A stretch of 64,000 nucleotides of DNA from Stentor roeselii (lineage: Eukaryota; Ciliophora; Heterotrichea; Heterotrichida; Stentoridae): NCBI GenBank assembly GCA_006503475.1, contig RSEH01000023.1:62001-126000 (forward strand), read 5' to 3'. The position numbers and the translations under genes were made by a program. Positions 45,733 to 54,242 of this stretch are shown in pieces. The stretch's first letter is position 1, and each line of letters starts with the position of its first letter. The notes beneath the pieces are model-generated. The model ran no database searches and was not told where the DNA came from. It was given only the letters and a program-made list of their open reading frames with translations.

Positions 45733-48138
45733 CTAAATAATATATTTAAAATTATTAAATGTTCTCCTTTCTTCCACGTTCATCACAACTTGCTTGAATT
45801 TTATCTTGGCTGAATGAAAGTCATAGTTTTTAAAGTTATCAACTTTCACTTTTTTCTCCTGATTCGCTCTACCTCGACTTAAGTCTCTTACTTGACCTGG
45901 TTCTCTGCCTTGACTTGATTCTCTACCTTGACTCAAATCTCTTCCTTTGAACAAAGTGCTTTCTTTTGGTAATGCGACAGCTGCGGCGAATTTCAGTCCA
46001 GACCTGAAGCTTTGAGGAGTTGTTTTGGGAAGAGCAGAAATTTTGATACTGGAGTCTGGAGTTGTATTCACGATTTTAGCGAGACTTTCATTTTTTCCTT
46101 TCTTTTTAGAGGAAAAATCTTTTAGGATTTCATGTTTGTTTGCTTCGTTTCTTCTTAAACTCGTCACAGTCTTTCTGAGAATTTTGTCTTTCTCGACCTC
46201 GACAGATTTAACCCTTTTCATTTTAGTTTTACGAGCTTTTTTCTGTTTTTCTTTTTTGAAGTGAATCTTTTTGTCGTCATTTTCTGAACCTTCAGAGTCT
46301 GAACAGTCATAGTTTTCTGGACAATCAGTTAGTCCAAGTTCTTCAATCACGTTTTCATCAATTAAATTTCCCAAACTAGCCAAATCTTGTTTCTCTTCAT
46401 TTTCTTCACACAAAGTATCAACAAAAATTTCTTCATCCTCTAAAGTTTTAACACAATCCTCAGACTCAGCTCTTTTCAAAGCTTTATTAAATTCTTTCGA
46501 ATTAATAACAGCAGTTAAAATTTTTCCAAAATCTTTTCCAATTTTCTGCAAATGTTTAACATCAAAATGTTTATCCAAGTTGATATCTCCAATTTCAGGG
46601 TCTTTATTTTCAAAGGCAGCTTTATTGCTTGGGCCAAAAAATGATGCTTCCATTGTATAGCTGTTTAAAATTTTTAATTCTTGAAAACAAACAGCTCGGC
46701 CTGTTGAAGTTTTGTCTTTTCCGACGCGGAAAAAACTTTTAGGGTAAGAAAAGGTTTTGTTCATCTTGCTGAGTAAAAAAGGGATGATTTTTATCATGAG
46801 GTCTTGTTTTAAGTTTTCTAGATCTCGACATCCGTACATGAAAACGTCTTTTTTTATTGAGTGGCCGTGCATGTCGCAGAAGAGGGTTATTTCTTTTTCT
46901 TCGGATAGCATTTGGATTAGTCTTTTGCAGTAGTATATTTCTGGATGCATGATTTTATTGGGACGGTTCCATCTTCTGTTTAGGTCTACTCCTAAAAGTG
47001 AGCATCTATAGTTCCCATAAACAACTCCATCAGGATTCAGCATGGGAACAACTTTAAACACAAAATTTTTCCTTAAAAGTCTAGCCTCTGAACTATTTCC
47101 AGTAATAAACTGAAGAAACCCTTTCATCATAAAAGATCCATTAGTTTCTCCGGGATGTACACGAGCAGTGACAAATACACACCTTTTTAATTTATTATCA
47201 TCAGGTCCTTTTTCTCGAAGGGCCTTAGCTCTTAAAGCTCTTCGACCTGCAGCACTTTTTTTCAGTTTTTCCAGTTCTTCTTCCCAAGGAGTGTAAAGAT
47301 GAACTTCTTTAGTTATTGTTAGGACTGGAACTTCATTTCCTGCTAAAGTGGTGCAAAGGGAATCTATTCTCACTATTTTTTTATAGTGGGAAATTTTTAA
47401 ATTTTCAAGATCTTTTTGAAGGTCAGAGTATGTGTAAGGAAAACTATAAGCGAAGAAAACCTCGTCGAAGGGCTCTTTGAATGTGTATGAAAAAGTTAAA
47501 GTGAAGAAAGTCTTTTCGTTTAGTCTTGAAAGGGAGTTTTTGTAGTAGGCTACTGATGAACAGTCTCTAGTCCACCCACTGTTTTGCTTCACCGAAAAAA
47601 CAGCCGGTTTCATTCCCTTATTATAAAGCGAGTCATACTTGACAAAGTTCATAATATTAAACCTAACAGTAGGTTTAATCTGTTTATTTTTAACCGAAAA
47701 GTAAAACCACTGAGTATATCCAAGACTTTCAGTATCAAAATCAAGGTACAAATTATACTCAAAGTCACTAACCCGAATCGCTTTTTTCAAGTTTCCAGAT
47801 TCAAATTTCGAATCAAATCTCAAACAATCCTCAGGAACAACCAAAGTAAAATCCTGAGTAAATTCCCTATTCTGCTTGTAATTTTTCATATGAACATATT
47901 GATTGATGTCTAATTAGTGCTTACCATACTCGTCTCCATCAATGACATCTAACTTGTTCCTAGGTCTAAAGACCTCAACACTAGTCTGTGCATTAAAAGC
48001 AGGTTCATCAAAGATCCTGGCTGATGAGTCATAAACAATAATTCCATCATTTTCATACCGGTAAAAAAGTGACTTGGTGGGAGAAGTAGCAGGCCTGTAT
48101 TGAGCCCAGTAGCCCTGGTCTTGAGAGTTGTGTAACAT
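45733..48138 (-). CDS. Cytosolic carboxypeptidase, CCP2/3-like, with one 15-nt intron
   Basis: Exons 48138-47925 and 47909-45733 join across a 15-nt intron to 796 residues. A start at the internal ATG (47887-47889) would lose the first 78 residues. The protein is an M14 tubulin deglutamylase: N-terminal beta domain (FDSKFESGNLKKAI, WFYFSVKN), zinc ligands in HPGETNGSFMMKGF and DMHGHSIKKDVFM, substrate region NPDGVVYGNYRCSLLGVDLN with NRRW, and catalytic Glu in YTMEASFFGPSN. These words match the AGBL2/3 branch, which trims glutamate chains, unlike the CCP5-type gene nearby. The last 250 residues are acidic then strongly basic, with short RD/SQGRE-type repeats (SQGRESSQGREPGQVRD). Confidence 0.92.
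47910..47924 (-). other. 15-nt intron
   Basis: On the minus strand GTAAGCACTAATTAG, splitting a codon (G|AC). It contains the TAA that would end the first exon; removal joins both exons in frame. Confidence 0.92.
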
Positions 48139-48205
48139 GCTGAGAATATTTAATTATTTCGTTTAATCGCCGTTTGCCCTGTTTGTTAAAATTCATAATA
48201 ACCTA

Positions 48206-49210
48206 TTAACTATTTTTTTCACGTAGTACTTCCCCAAAGGTGAATAAGTTCTGGTCACTTGTTATTTTATCGTCGCTTTCGTTGAAGTAAACTGATGCAC
48301 TTGCATGCAACTCGATGTCTTCTCTGTCTACTGCTGGAAACATGTAGGCTAAAAAGCCTTTTGTGGTTTTATAGTAAGGGTATATCTGTGGTTTAAAGTA
48401 TCTTTCAATGTCGTACTTTTTTATTATTTCTTTTGAGTTGTTTGAGGTTATTACTTCGTAGTTTTCTAAACGGAATGTGAAAGGCTTTACTACTGGAACT
48501 GGAACTTTTTGGTTTGATTTTGAAATGAATTCGGCTAGGTCTTGCTTTCCGCGGTTTTCAGCTTTTTCTTGAGCAGTGAAGCCGTAGCTGTCCTTTGCAT
48601 CTAAATCAGCTCCCAGATCAATAAGTTTTTTTACTGTTTTAGGATGATCAGAAACAACAGCCAGCATTAAAGGTGTATTTTCTTCAAAGTCCTTAGCTTC
48701 AAGATCAGCTCCTCTTGCAAACAAATATTCAACAAGTTCTGTTTTTCCAAGTAAACTTGCAAGAGCTATAGGAGTCATTTTTTTCCGCTCGTCGATGACT
48801 GAATTAATATCAAAGTTTCTTTGCAATAACACATTGAGAAGGTTGTAGTCCTCATGAGCGATTGCGACTTTGGCCTTGAAGACATCAGTATGAGGGAAAA
48901 AGGCTCTTTTATCGAAACTTGACCACTGGGTTTTTGGGTAAACTTTATTAGGGATCACAGAAATCCCGGAAAAAGGGAAAAAAAAATTCCCTCCATAGTC
49001 GATTGGAATATATTTTAGCATTTTTTCGTTGAAGAAGCTTCGCATTGACATCAGTGATTTGTTTTCCCTTACGCCGAACCACATCCATAATGAAAGTGCG
49101 ACTAAAAATCCTATAGCTGATGCATCTATCCATGTCATAAAATCCTTGAATCCTCTTGGCATGCTAGAATACTGAAAAATCAGCCTTCTAGTTTCAAAAA
49201 TCTTAACCAT
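48206..49210 (-). CDS. Ankyrin-repeat protein with N-terminal membrane anchor
   Basis: I take the start at the ATG 49208-49210 (334 residues); a longer frame reaching 49258 would overlap the divergent lipoate ligase gene. An alternative start is Met at 49160-49162. One hydrophobic span lies near residue 30 (DASAIGFLVALSLWMWFG). Ankyrin repeats follow at about 135-235: MTPIALASLLGKTELVEYLF, ARGADLEAKDFEENTPLMLA and LGADLDAKDSYGFTAQEKA. The N-terminal basic stretch (MVKIFETRRLIFQ) could target a mitochondrial inner membrane, but this is inference. The C-terminal 100 residues are unrecognised. Confidence 0.78.
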   Translation of the reverse strand: MVKIFETRRLIFQYSSMPRGFKDFMTWIDASAIGFLVALSLWMWFGVRENKSLMSMRSFFNEKMLKYIPIDYGGNFFFPFSGISVIPNKVYPKTQWSSFDKRAFFPHTDVFKAKVAIAHEDYNLLNVLLQRNFDINSVIDERKKMTPIALASLLGKTELVEYLFARGADLEAKDFEENTPLMLAVVSDHPKTVKKLIDLGADLDAKDSYGFTAQEKAENRGKQDLAEFISKSNQKVPVPVVKPFTFRLENYEVITSNNSKEIIKKYDIERYFKPQIYPYYKTTKGFLAYMFPAVDREDIELHASASVYFNESDDKITSDQNLFTFGEVLREKNS

Positions 49211-49214
49211 TATA
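49211..49214. promoter_or_regulatory. 4-bp gap between divergent start codons
   Basis: The sequence reads CAT-TATA-ATG: the ankyrin gene's ATG (minus) and the lipoate ligase ATG (plus) are separated by TATA only. If the ankyrin start is the later Met at 49160-49162, the spacer is 52 bp. Confidence 0.5.
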
Positions 49215-50198
49215 ATGAAGCCTCGAATAGTCCTATCAACATGCCAGAGCATCTTCAAAAACCTATCATGCGAAGAGCTCTTCTCATCCGAGGCTCTTTC
49301 CCCAATTCTATTCCTATACCAGAACTCAAAGACAATAGTAATAGGACGTAATCAGAACGCATGGAAAGAAATTCACGTAGATCGAGTAAAAGAAGATTCA
49401 ATCGACCTATGCAGAAGAAAAAGTGGTGGAGGTGCAGTTTACCAAGACTTAGGAAACGTTTGTTTTTCTTTCATAAACCCTCGTTCATCCAGTGAATTCA
49501 AGACTTTGAACAACTCGATAGTCCTTCGCGCTTTGGCCAGTCTCGACATCGACGCAGAGACATCTGGAAGAAACGACATCGTTGTTGACGGTAAAAAAGT
49601 ATCAGGCTCTGCTTATAAAATCGACCATCGAGGGTCGTCGATGCACACTATTCATCATGGAACAATGCTCATCAAGACTGACTTCTCGGCACTTACCAAG
49701 TATCTCAACCCTTCGAAGGCAAAACTTGAAAGCAAGGGAGTCAAGTCTGTGGCTTCTAGAGTCACAAATTTAAGTGAAATTAATGAAGAAGTCACTACTG
49801 AAAAATTCATTAGAAGCATGGTTAAAAGCTTTACTAAAGACTTTCCTGATGCCGAAGTCGTTCATTTAGAAGGAATTCCGCCCAAGGCTCTTGATCAGGC
49901 TCGAGAAATGATGGAGTGGAAATGGGTTTATGGCGAATCACCGCAGTTTAAACATCAGCTGGAAAATAGGTTTGAATGGGGAATTTTTGACTTGAATTTT
50001 GATGTTAGTGATGGGAAAATATCGAAGATTAAGATTTTTTCTGATTGTCTTTTACCGGATTTCATTGATTTCGTTGAAAATGGACTTTTGGGTCAGAAGT
50101 ATGAAATCGAAAGTTGCATGAAAATGAAAGAAAATTGTCCTGAGGAGTATCGCAAGATGTTTGAGGATTTTACGGAATGGTTGAATAAGAATCTTTAA
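49215..50198 (+). CDS. LIPT1: Lipoate-protein ligase / lipoyltransferase
   Basis: A 327-residue LplA/LIPT1-type enzyme that attaches lipoate to a lysine of H protein and 2-oxoacid dehydrogenase E2 subunits. Signature words: SIFKNLSCEELF at the start, VIGRNQNAWKEI (lipoate pocket), RRKSGGGAVYQDLGNVCFSF (adenylate-binding loop), NDIVVDGKKVSGSAYK (with the adenylate-contacting Lys) and HHGTMLI. The C-terminal accessory domain of bacterial LplA is present (residues 240-327), so it may be a full ligase. The start is forced by the conserved N-terminal words. Its likely substrate, H protein, is encoded at 8048..8473. Confidence 0.94.
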   Translation: MKPRIVLSTCQSIFKNLSCEELFSSEALSPILFLYQNSKTIVIGRNQNAWKEIHVDRVKEDSIDLCRRKSGGGAVYQDLGNVCFSFINPRSSSEFKTLNNSIVLRALASLDIDAETSGRNDIVVDGKKVSGSAYKIDHRGSSMHTIHHGTMLIKTDFSALTKYLNPSKAKLESKGVKSVASRVTNLSEINEEVTTEKFIRSMVKSFTKDFPDAEVVHLEGIPPKALDQAREMMEWKWVYGESPQFKHQLENRFEWGIFDLNFDVSDGKISKIKIFSDCLLPDFIDFVENGLLGQKYEIESCMKMKENCPEEYRKMFEDFTEWLNKNL

Positions 50199-50525
50199 GG
50201 TTAGAAAGGAATTATTGAGGTTAAAATTTGAGTAATTATTGAGTTTTGTGGTATTGAATCATAAATGTCATCAAATAGTTTGAAGTCGATAGATGTTCAG
50301 ATACTTAAGAAGAATGATGATATATGAAACTTTAAGTACTTTATATGATTAATTCATTCAGAATATAAATTCTTTCATCTTTAATTAAGGATATTACGAT
50401 TAACTCATTCATAATATGTATTCCTTCATCTTAACTAAGGATATTATAAGATCGTTTAATAAAAAGATAAAAAATCCTAAATAATCATGATTCTCCAAAT
50501 AAATAATAAATTCATTATAATCCGT
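50199..50525. other. AT-rich convergent intergenic region
   Basis: 327 bases between facing stop codons. It holds one 51-bp tandem duplication, listed separately; no gene or RNA seen. Confidence 0.65.
50347..50447. repeat. 51-bp imperfect tandem duplication
   Basis: GATTAATTCATTCAGAATAT at 50347 recurs at 50398 as GATTAACTCATTCATAATAT and the match continues through AAGGATATTA at each end. About eight differences separate the two copies, so it is older than the 31582 duplication. Confidence 0.85.
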
Positions 50526-51380
50526 TTAATTATCATTGATGTTATATAAATGAGATCTCTGATTCGAATACTCCATCGGGTCAAACCAAGGTAAAAAGCT
50601 AAGAACCAATGCCCTAAAAGTTTCAAAAACCACATAAATCACTGAAATTTTTTTAATCTGTTCACTCTGATTCCTAAAGCGATGCGGTAAGACCTTAACA
50701 AGTAAATCTCTCGGTATTTTTCTAAGTTCTTTTTCAAGATGTTTATCAATTTTATCCTTGACACTCATCAAGTAGCAAACAAATACAAAGATATAATAAA
50801 TCTTCGGCAATTTATATTCAAGGAGTATCTGAGTGATAAAAGTAAAAGCCATCCATCTTAAAATCGAATTCAAGTCAAAATACAAGCCAATAGGAATCTT
50901 CCTCAATCGAATAGGTCTTCGCTTTTCCACGACTGGCATCGCGCGAACTCGCTTCATGAACTCAGGATGACTGACGGGCAAGGTGCTTATCACTGAGTCT
51001 CTTGGAATGACTGGCGAGTCCTGCGCAGTGTTTCGGTTGTCGAGAAGAAGCTGCTTTGCCAGTTCGTATTTTTTTAGGTATTCTAATTCTCGGTGCTTGA
51101 ACACCTGGGACTTTAAACCGCTTTGGTCCTCGGGAAGGTTCTCGACTTCTTCTATTGAAAGAGATACTTCTGGCATTGAGTCTTGGTTGAAGTAGCTTTT
51201 TAGACTTACTGAATTTTTCATGATTTCTCCGTTGAAGGTTAGTGTTTGGCTTCTTACTGATGGAGAGTCTGAGTGGTACATTAGGATCAGCTCTTTTAAA
51301 CGACCTACTGTCCATGACATTGGAACATGCAGTTGAAGAGATCTTATTGAATTCTTGACAGTCACGTAGTATGAGCTCAT
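50526..51380 (-). CDS. Ubiquitin-like membrane protein, HERP-like
   Basis: I take the start at the first ATG, 51378-51380 (284 residues); the frame is open upstream only from a TTG. Residues 1-80 form a ubiquitin-like fold: YYVTVKNSIRSLQLHVP, TVGRLKELILMYH, SQTLTFNGEIM. A charged linker follows, then one or two hydrophobic spans near 175-210 (LRWMAFTFITQILLEY, IYYIFVFVCYLMSV) and another near 255-270. A UBL followed by a membrane hairpin is the layout of HERPUD proteins in ER-associated degradation. The UBL does not end in GG, so it is not a conjugated modifier. Confidence 0.75.
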   Translation of the reverse strand: MSSYYVTVKNSIRSLQLHVPMSWTVGRLKELILMYHSDSPSVRSQTLTFNGEIMKNSVSLKSYFNQDSMPEVSLSIEEVENLPEDQSGLKSQVFKHRELEYLKKYELAKQLLLDNRNTAQDSPVIPRDSVISTLPVSHPEFMKRVRAMPVVEKRRPIRLRKIPIGLYFDLNSILRWMAFTFITQILLEYKLPKIYYIFVFVCYLMSVKDKIDKHLEKELRKIPRDLLVKVLPHRFRNQSEQIKKISVIYVVFETFRALVLSFLPWFDPMEYSNQRSHLYNINDN

Positions 51381-51450
51381 ATTTATTTGATTATATCCTC
51401 CTAAATCATTACATCTATAAATCCTCAAATACCCTCTACCTTAATTTACA

Positions 51451-52401
51451 TTAAATACAAAACGGCCTAACATGTCTAGGAGTATCTTCCAAGTTCAACA
51501 TGAAACTCGGACTTTCAAACACAAACTCACTATGCCTCGAGTTTTCAATAGACTTTGCAATATAATGCAAGGCCTTTTGAGTTTCAAGCAAAGGAGTCTT
51601 CTCAAAAGACGACGGTGTCGACTCCCACTTTTCCGGAGAAGAGTAAATAATGCTCATTTTTTCAATACTCAAAGGTTCAGCAGAACTAAGACCAAACTCA
51701 AAGTTTTCTTTATTCTCACTTTCCTTAATCTCTACAATTGAAACCTTCGACTTAAAAACCTTAACCGAGGCATTTTCAGTGATCGTCGGGTATTCAAAGC
51801 AATTCAAATTTCTCATCACTTGAAAATAAGCCTCTTCCGCTTCTTGAACGATTTTTTTATGCATTTGAAGACAAACGACTGATGTATGTATATGAGAATA
51901 TCCAGATGTTTTCCTTCCTCTTTTTTTTACAGGTTTTTCAGGTGACGGGGCAATGCAAATATGAGAAAATTCATGATGAGTCGATAAAAGTGAGTGATAC
52001 TGAGAGTTGTATGTTGAAATGTTTTTCTTCATTGCAGAGTTCCAATGGTTTTTAATTGAATTGTCAGTTCGACCTTTGAGAATTTTTGAGATTTCAGCCC
52101 ATCGGTTGCCCAGCTGAAGATGATAAAGAAACAACAGCCACTCCTCTTCTACCGTCCATGACTCACGTCGGATGAAAGGGTTGAGGTGGTTGTGCCAGCG
52201 CTCTCGGCATTGCTTTCCTATTCGGCCTGGAAGGTGCTTCGCGATGTTGCTCCACTTTTGGGCTCCGTGTTTGTTCACTAGACGCACTATCATGTTGTCT
52301 TCTTCGATTGTCCAGGGACCGATTTTTATGTCGCCGGAGTAGATGTGACTGTATTTCACATGCTTTGAACACCTCTTGTTTTTCAGTTTTTGACTTACCA
52401 T
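51451..52401 (-). CDS. R2R3-type Myb transcription factor
   Basis: A 316-residue protein with two Myb repeats at about residues 25-125. R2: [40 protein letters not shown] and WHNHL; R3: [41 protein letters not shown]. The spaced tryptophans and the recognition helices GKQCRERW and DNSIKNHW match animal c-Myb and plant R2R3 proteins that bind YAACNG sites. There is no R1. The C-terminal 190 residues are unstructured. Its ATG is 49 bp from the divergent calpain ATG. Confidence 0.94.
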   Translation of the reverse strand: MVSQKLKNKRCSKHVKYSHIYSGDIKIGPWTIEEDNMIVRLVNKHGAQKWSNIAKHLPGRIGKQCRERWHNHLNPFIRRESWTVEEEWLLFLYHLQLGNRWAEISKILKGRTDNSIKNHWNSAMKKNISTYNSQYHSLLSTHHEFSHICIAPSPEKPVKKRGRKTSGYSHIHTSVVCLQMHKKIVQEAEEAYFQVMRNLNCFEYPTITENASVKVFKSKVSIVEIKESENKENFEFGLSSAEPLSIEKMSIIYSSPEKWESTPSSFEKTPLLETQKALHYIAKSIENSRHSEFVFESPSFMLNLEDTPRHVRPFCI

Positions 52402-52450
52402 GATTTAAATTTTAAATCAATATGAAAGTACCTGGTTCGATGATTGAATA

Positions 52451-54223
52451 ATGGAAAAAGACCTGAATAAAATCAAGTCACTTAAACAGGAAGTCGATGA
52501 TTTGGGGCTTCAAGGGTTTAGTATTTATTTGGGGCTTCTCAAAAAAACTTCCAATAAGCAGAATCAAGAGAAAATCAGGAGAATTCATGAACAAGAATGC
52601 AAAAAGTTCATTGACCCGCAGTTTCCACCTGATTCGACAAGTCTGGCGAAGGACTTCAAGAGACTTGAATATGATACTGAGCAGGAATGGAAGACTTTTG
52701 TGTTTAAGGATATTGATGATATCTACCCTCAGCCTATCAAAGTTTTTAACGATATCAGTCCTAATGATATTTTGCAGGGAAGACTTGGAGACTGCTACTT
52801 TCTGTCTACACTCTCAGCTATGGCTGAATTCCCAAAACTGATAGAAAGATGTTTCGACACTCAAGACTACCAACCATCAGGGTGTTACTCAGTGAACATA
52901 TACGAAACAGGAGTCCTAACAACCTTCATAATCGACGACCTATTCCCCTGCACCCAAGACGGCGAGTTAGCCTTTTCAGGTCCAAGAGTCGAGAAAGGCG
53001 TGACGGAGATCTGGGTGTTACTTCTCGAAAAAGCCTGGGCAAAGCGTTTCGGCAGTTACTACTCAATCGACACAGGCGCAACCGAAGACGCTCTTCGGGA
53101 CCTGACAGGAGCTCCTTGTAAAACGATAGAAGTCGGCGAGGACAAACTTTGGGAGAGTCTTTTCGAAGCGAATTTTAAAAACTACATCATAACTGCAGGA
53201 AGTTCAGGAGAAGACGGCTGTGGCGACCTTGTAAATGAAATGGGACTCGTGAGTCTTCATGCTTACGCTATTATCGACATCCGAGAAGTGAAAACTGGAA
53301 AAAAAAGTGAAAAACTCTTGAAAATCCGGAACCCTTGGGGCGGAACTGAATGGACAGGCGACTGGTCTGACTCTTCTCCACTCTGGACAAAAGAACTGAA
53401 GCAGGAACTTGGGTGGGAAGCGAAAGATGATGGAAGCTTCTGGATGAGTTTCAAGGACTTCTGTCATTATTTCTTTGGAGTCACGATTTGCATGGTGAAT
53501 CCTCAGTTTCACTATCAGGCTTTGTTAAAAACTCAGAAAAAAGATGATTTTGCAGTTTTTAAAGTAACTTTTGAAAAAACTGGAGAAGCTTTTTTTACTG
53601 TCACTCATGAGGACTTCAGGAAATTCGATCAGGAGGACTTAGACTATTCACCGGTTAGAGCGGTTGTTTGTAAGAAGACTCCTGAGGGCATTCAGCGAGT
53701 TACTGGATTTGGAAATGCTTTTGCTAGGGATACTTCTGTCAGACTTGATGTTCAAGCTGGGGAGTACCTGATTTATGTGGAAGTCATGTGGAATTCGAAC
53801 TTAACTGACCGATTTGGCTTTTCTGTCTATTCTGATAGTCCAGCTTCTTTGTCAGATGACTCCTTTCAACAGGTGAACTTTTTAGAAAATGTATTTGTGG
53901 CTGAAATCGCTTTGAAACAAGGGAAAAAAAAAGAAATTCTTCCTGGAATTCTTTATTATGAAATCGTTTTTGATGATGAAAATAAGGAGACTGGGTTGTT
54001 TTTAGAAGGAATTTATCTTGATGCTTTTGTTAATACTGCTTCTGTTGAAATGAATCTTCAGGCTGTTCATAAAACCTTCAAAAACATGGAAATTTTAGGG
54101 AAGTTTAAAGGAAGTGACTCGTATAAGTTCAAATTAAAGCCGGGTGAAGTCTTTTCAGTCATCAAGAAGAAAAAAGACTTGACTGGGTCAGCCTCGGCGC
54201 CTGTGAGTTTAAAGAAACTTTAG
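52451..54223 (+). CDS. Calpain-type cysteine protease
   Basis: A 590-residue calpain (family C2). The N-terminal entry is FIDPQFPPDSTSL; the catalytic Cys lies in ILQGRLGDCYFLSTLSAM (about residue 114), His in SLHAYAIIDI (about 269) and Asn in KIRNPWGGTEWTG (about 292), so the triad is complete. Domain III-like beta sandwiches follow at about 350-590, in place of EF hands, as in atypical calpains. Such enzymes cut a few substrates under calcium control. The kinesin gene starts 19 bp downstream on the same strand. Confidence 0.95.
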   Translation: MEKDLNKIKSLKQEVDDLGLQGFSIYLGLLKKTSNKQNQEKIRRIHEQECKKFIDPQFPPDSTSLAKDFKRLEYDTEQEWKTFVFKDIDDIYPQPIKVFNDISPNDILQGRLGDCYFLSTLSAMAEFPKLIERCFDTQDYQPSGCYSVNIYETGVLTTFIIDDLFPCTQDGELAFSGPRVEKGVTEIWVLLLEKAWAKRFGSYYSIDTGATEDALRDLTGAPCKTIEVGEDKLWESLFEANFKNYIITAGSSGEDGCGDLVNEMGLVSLHAYAIIDIREVKTGKKSEKLLKIRNPWGGTEWTGDWSDSSPLWTKELKQELGWEAKDDGSFWMSFKDFCHYFFGVTICMVNPQFHYQALLKTQKKDDFAVFKVTFEKTGEAFFTVTHEDFRKFDQEDLDYSPVRAVVCKKTPEGIQRVTGFGNAFARDTSVRLDVQAGEYLIYVEVMWNSNLTDRFGFSVYSDSPASLSDDSFQQVNFLENVFVAEIALKQGKKKEILPGILYYEIVFDDENKETGLFLEGIYLDAFVNTASVEMNLQAVHKTFKNMEILGKFKGSDSYKFKLKPGEVFSVIKKKKDLTGSASAPVSLKKL

Positions 54224-54242
54224 TAGTTTAGAATCATTCATA

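Noticed and set aside
47914-48138. Separate 74-residue protein upstream of the second carboxypeptidase
   Set aside because: Its last codons are a canonical 15-nt intron, and splicing joins it in frame to the carboxypeptidase.
48206-49258. Longer ankyrin protein starting at 49258
   Set aside because: It would overlap the first 44 bases of the lipoate ligase gene, whose start is fixed by conserved residues; the ATG at 49208-49210 is sufficient.
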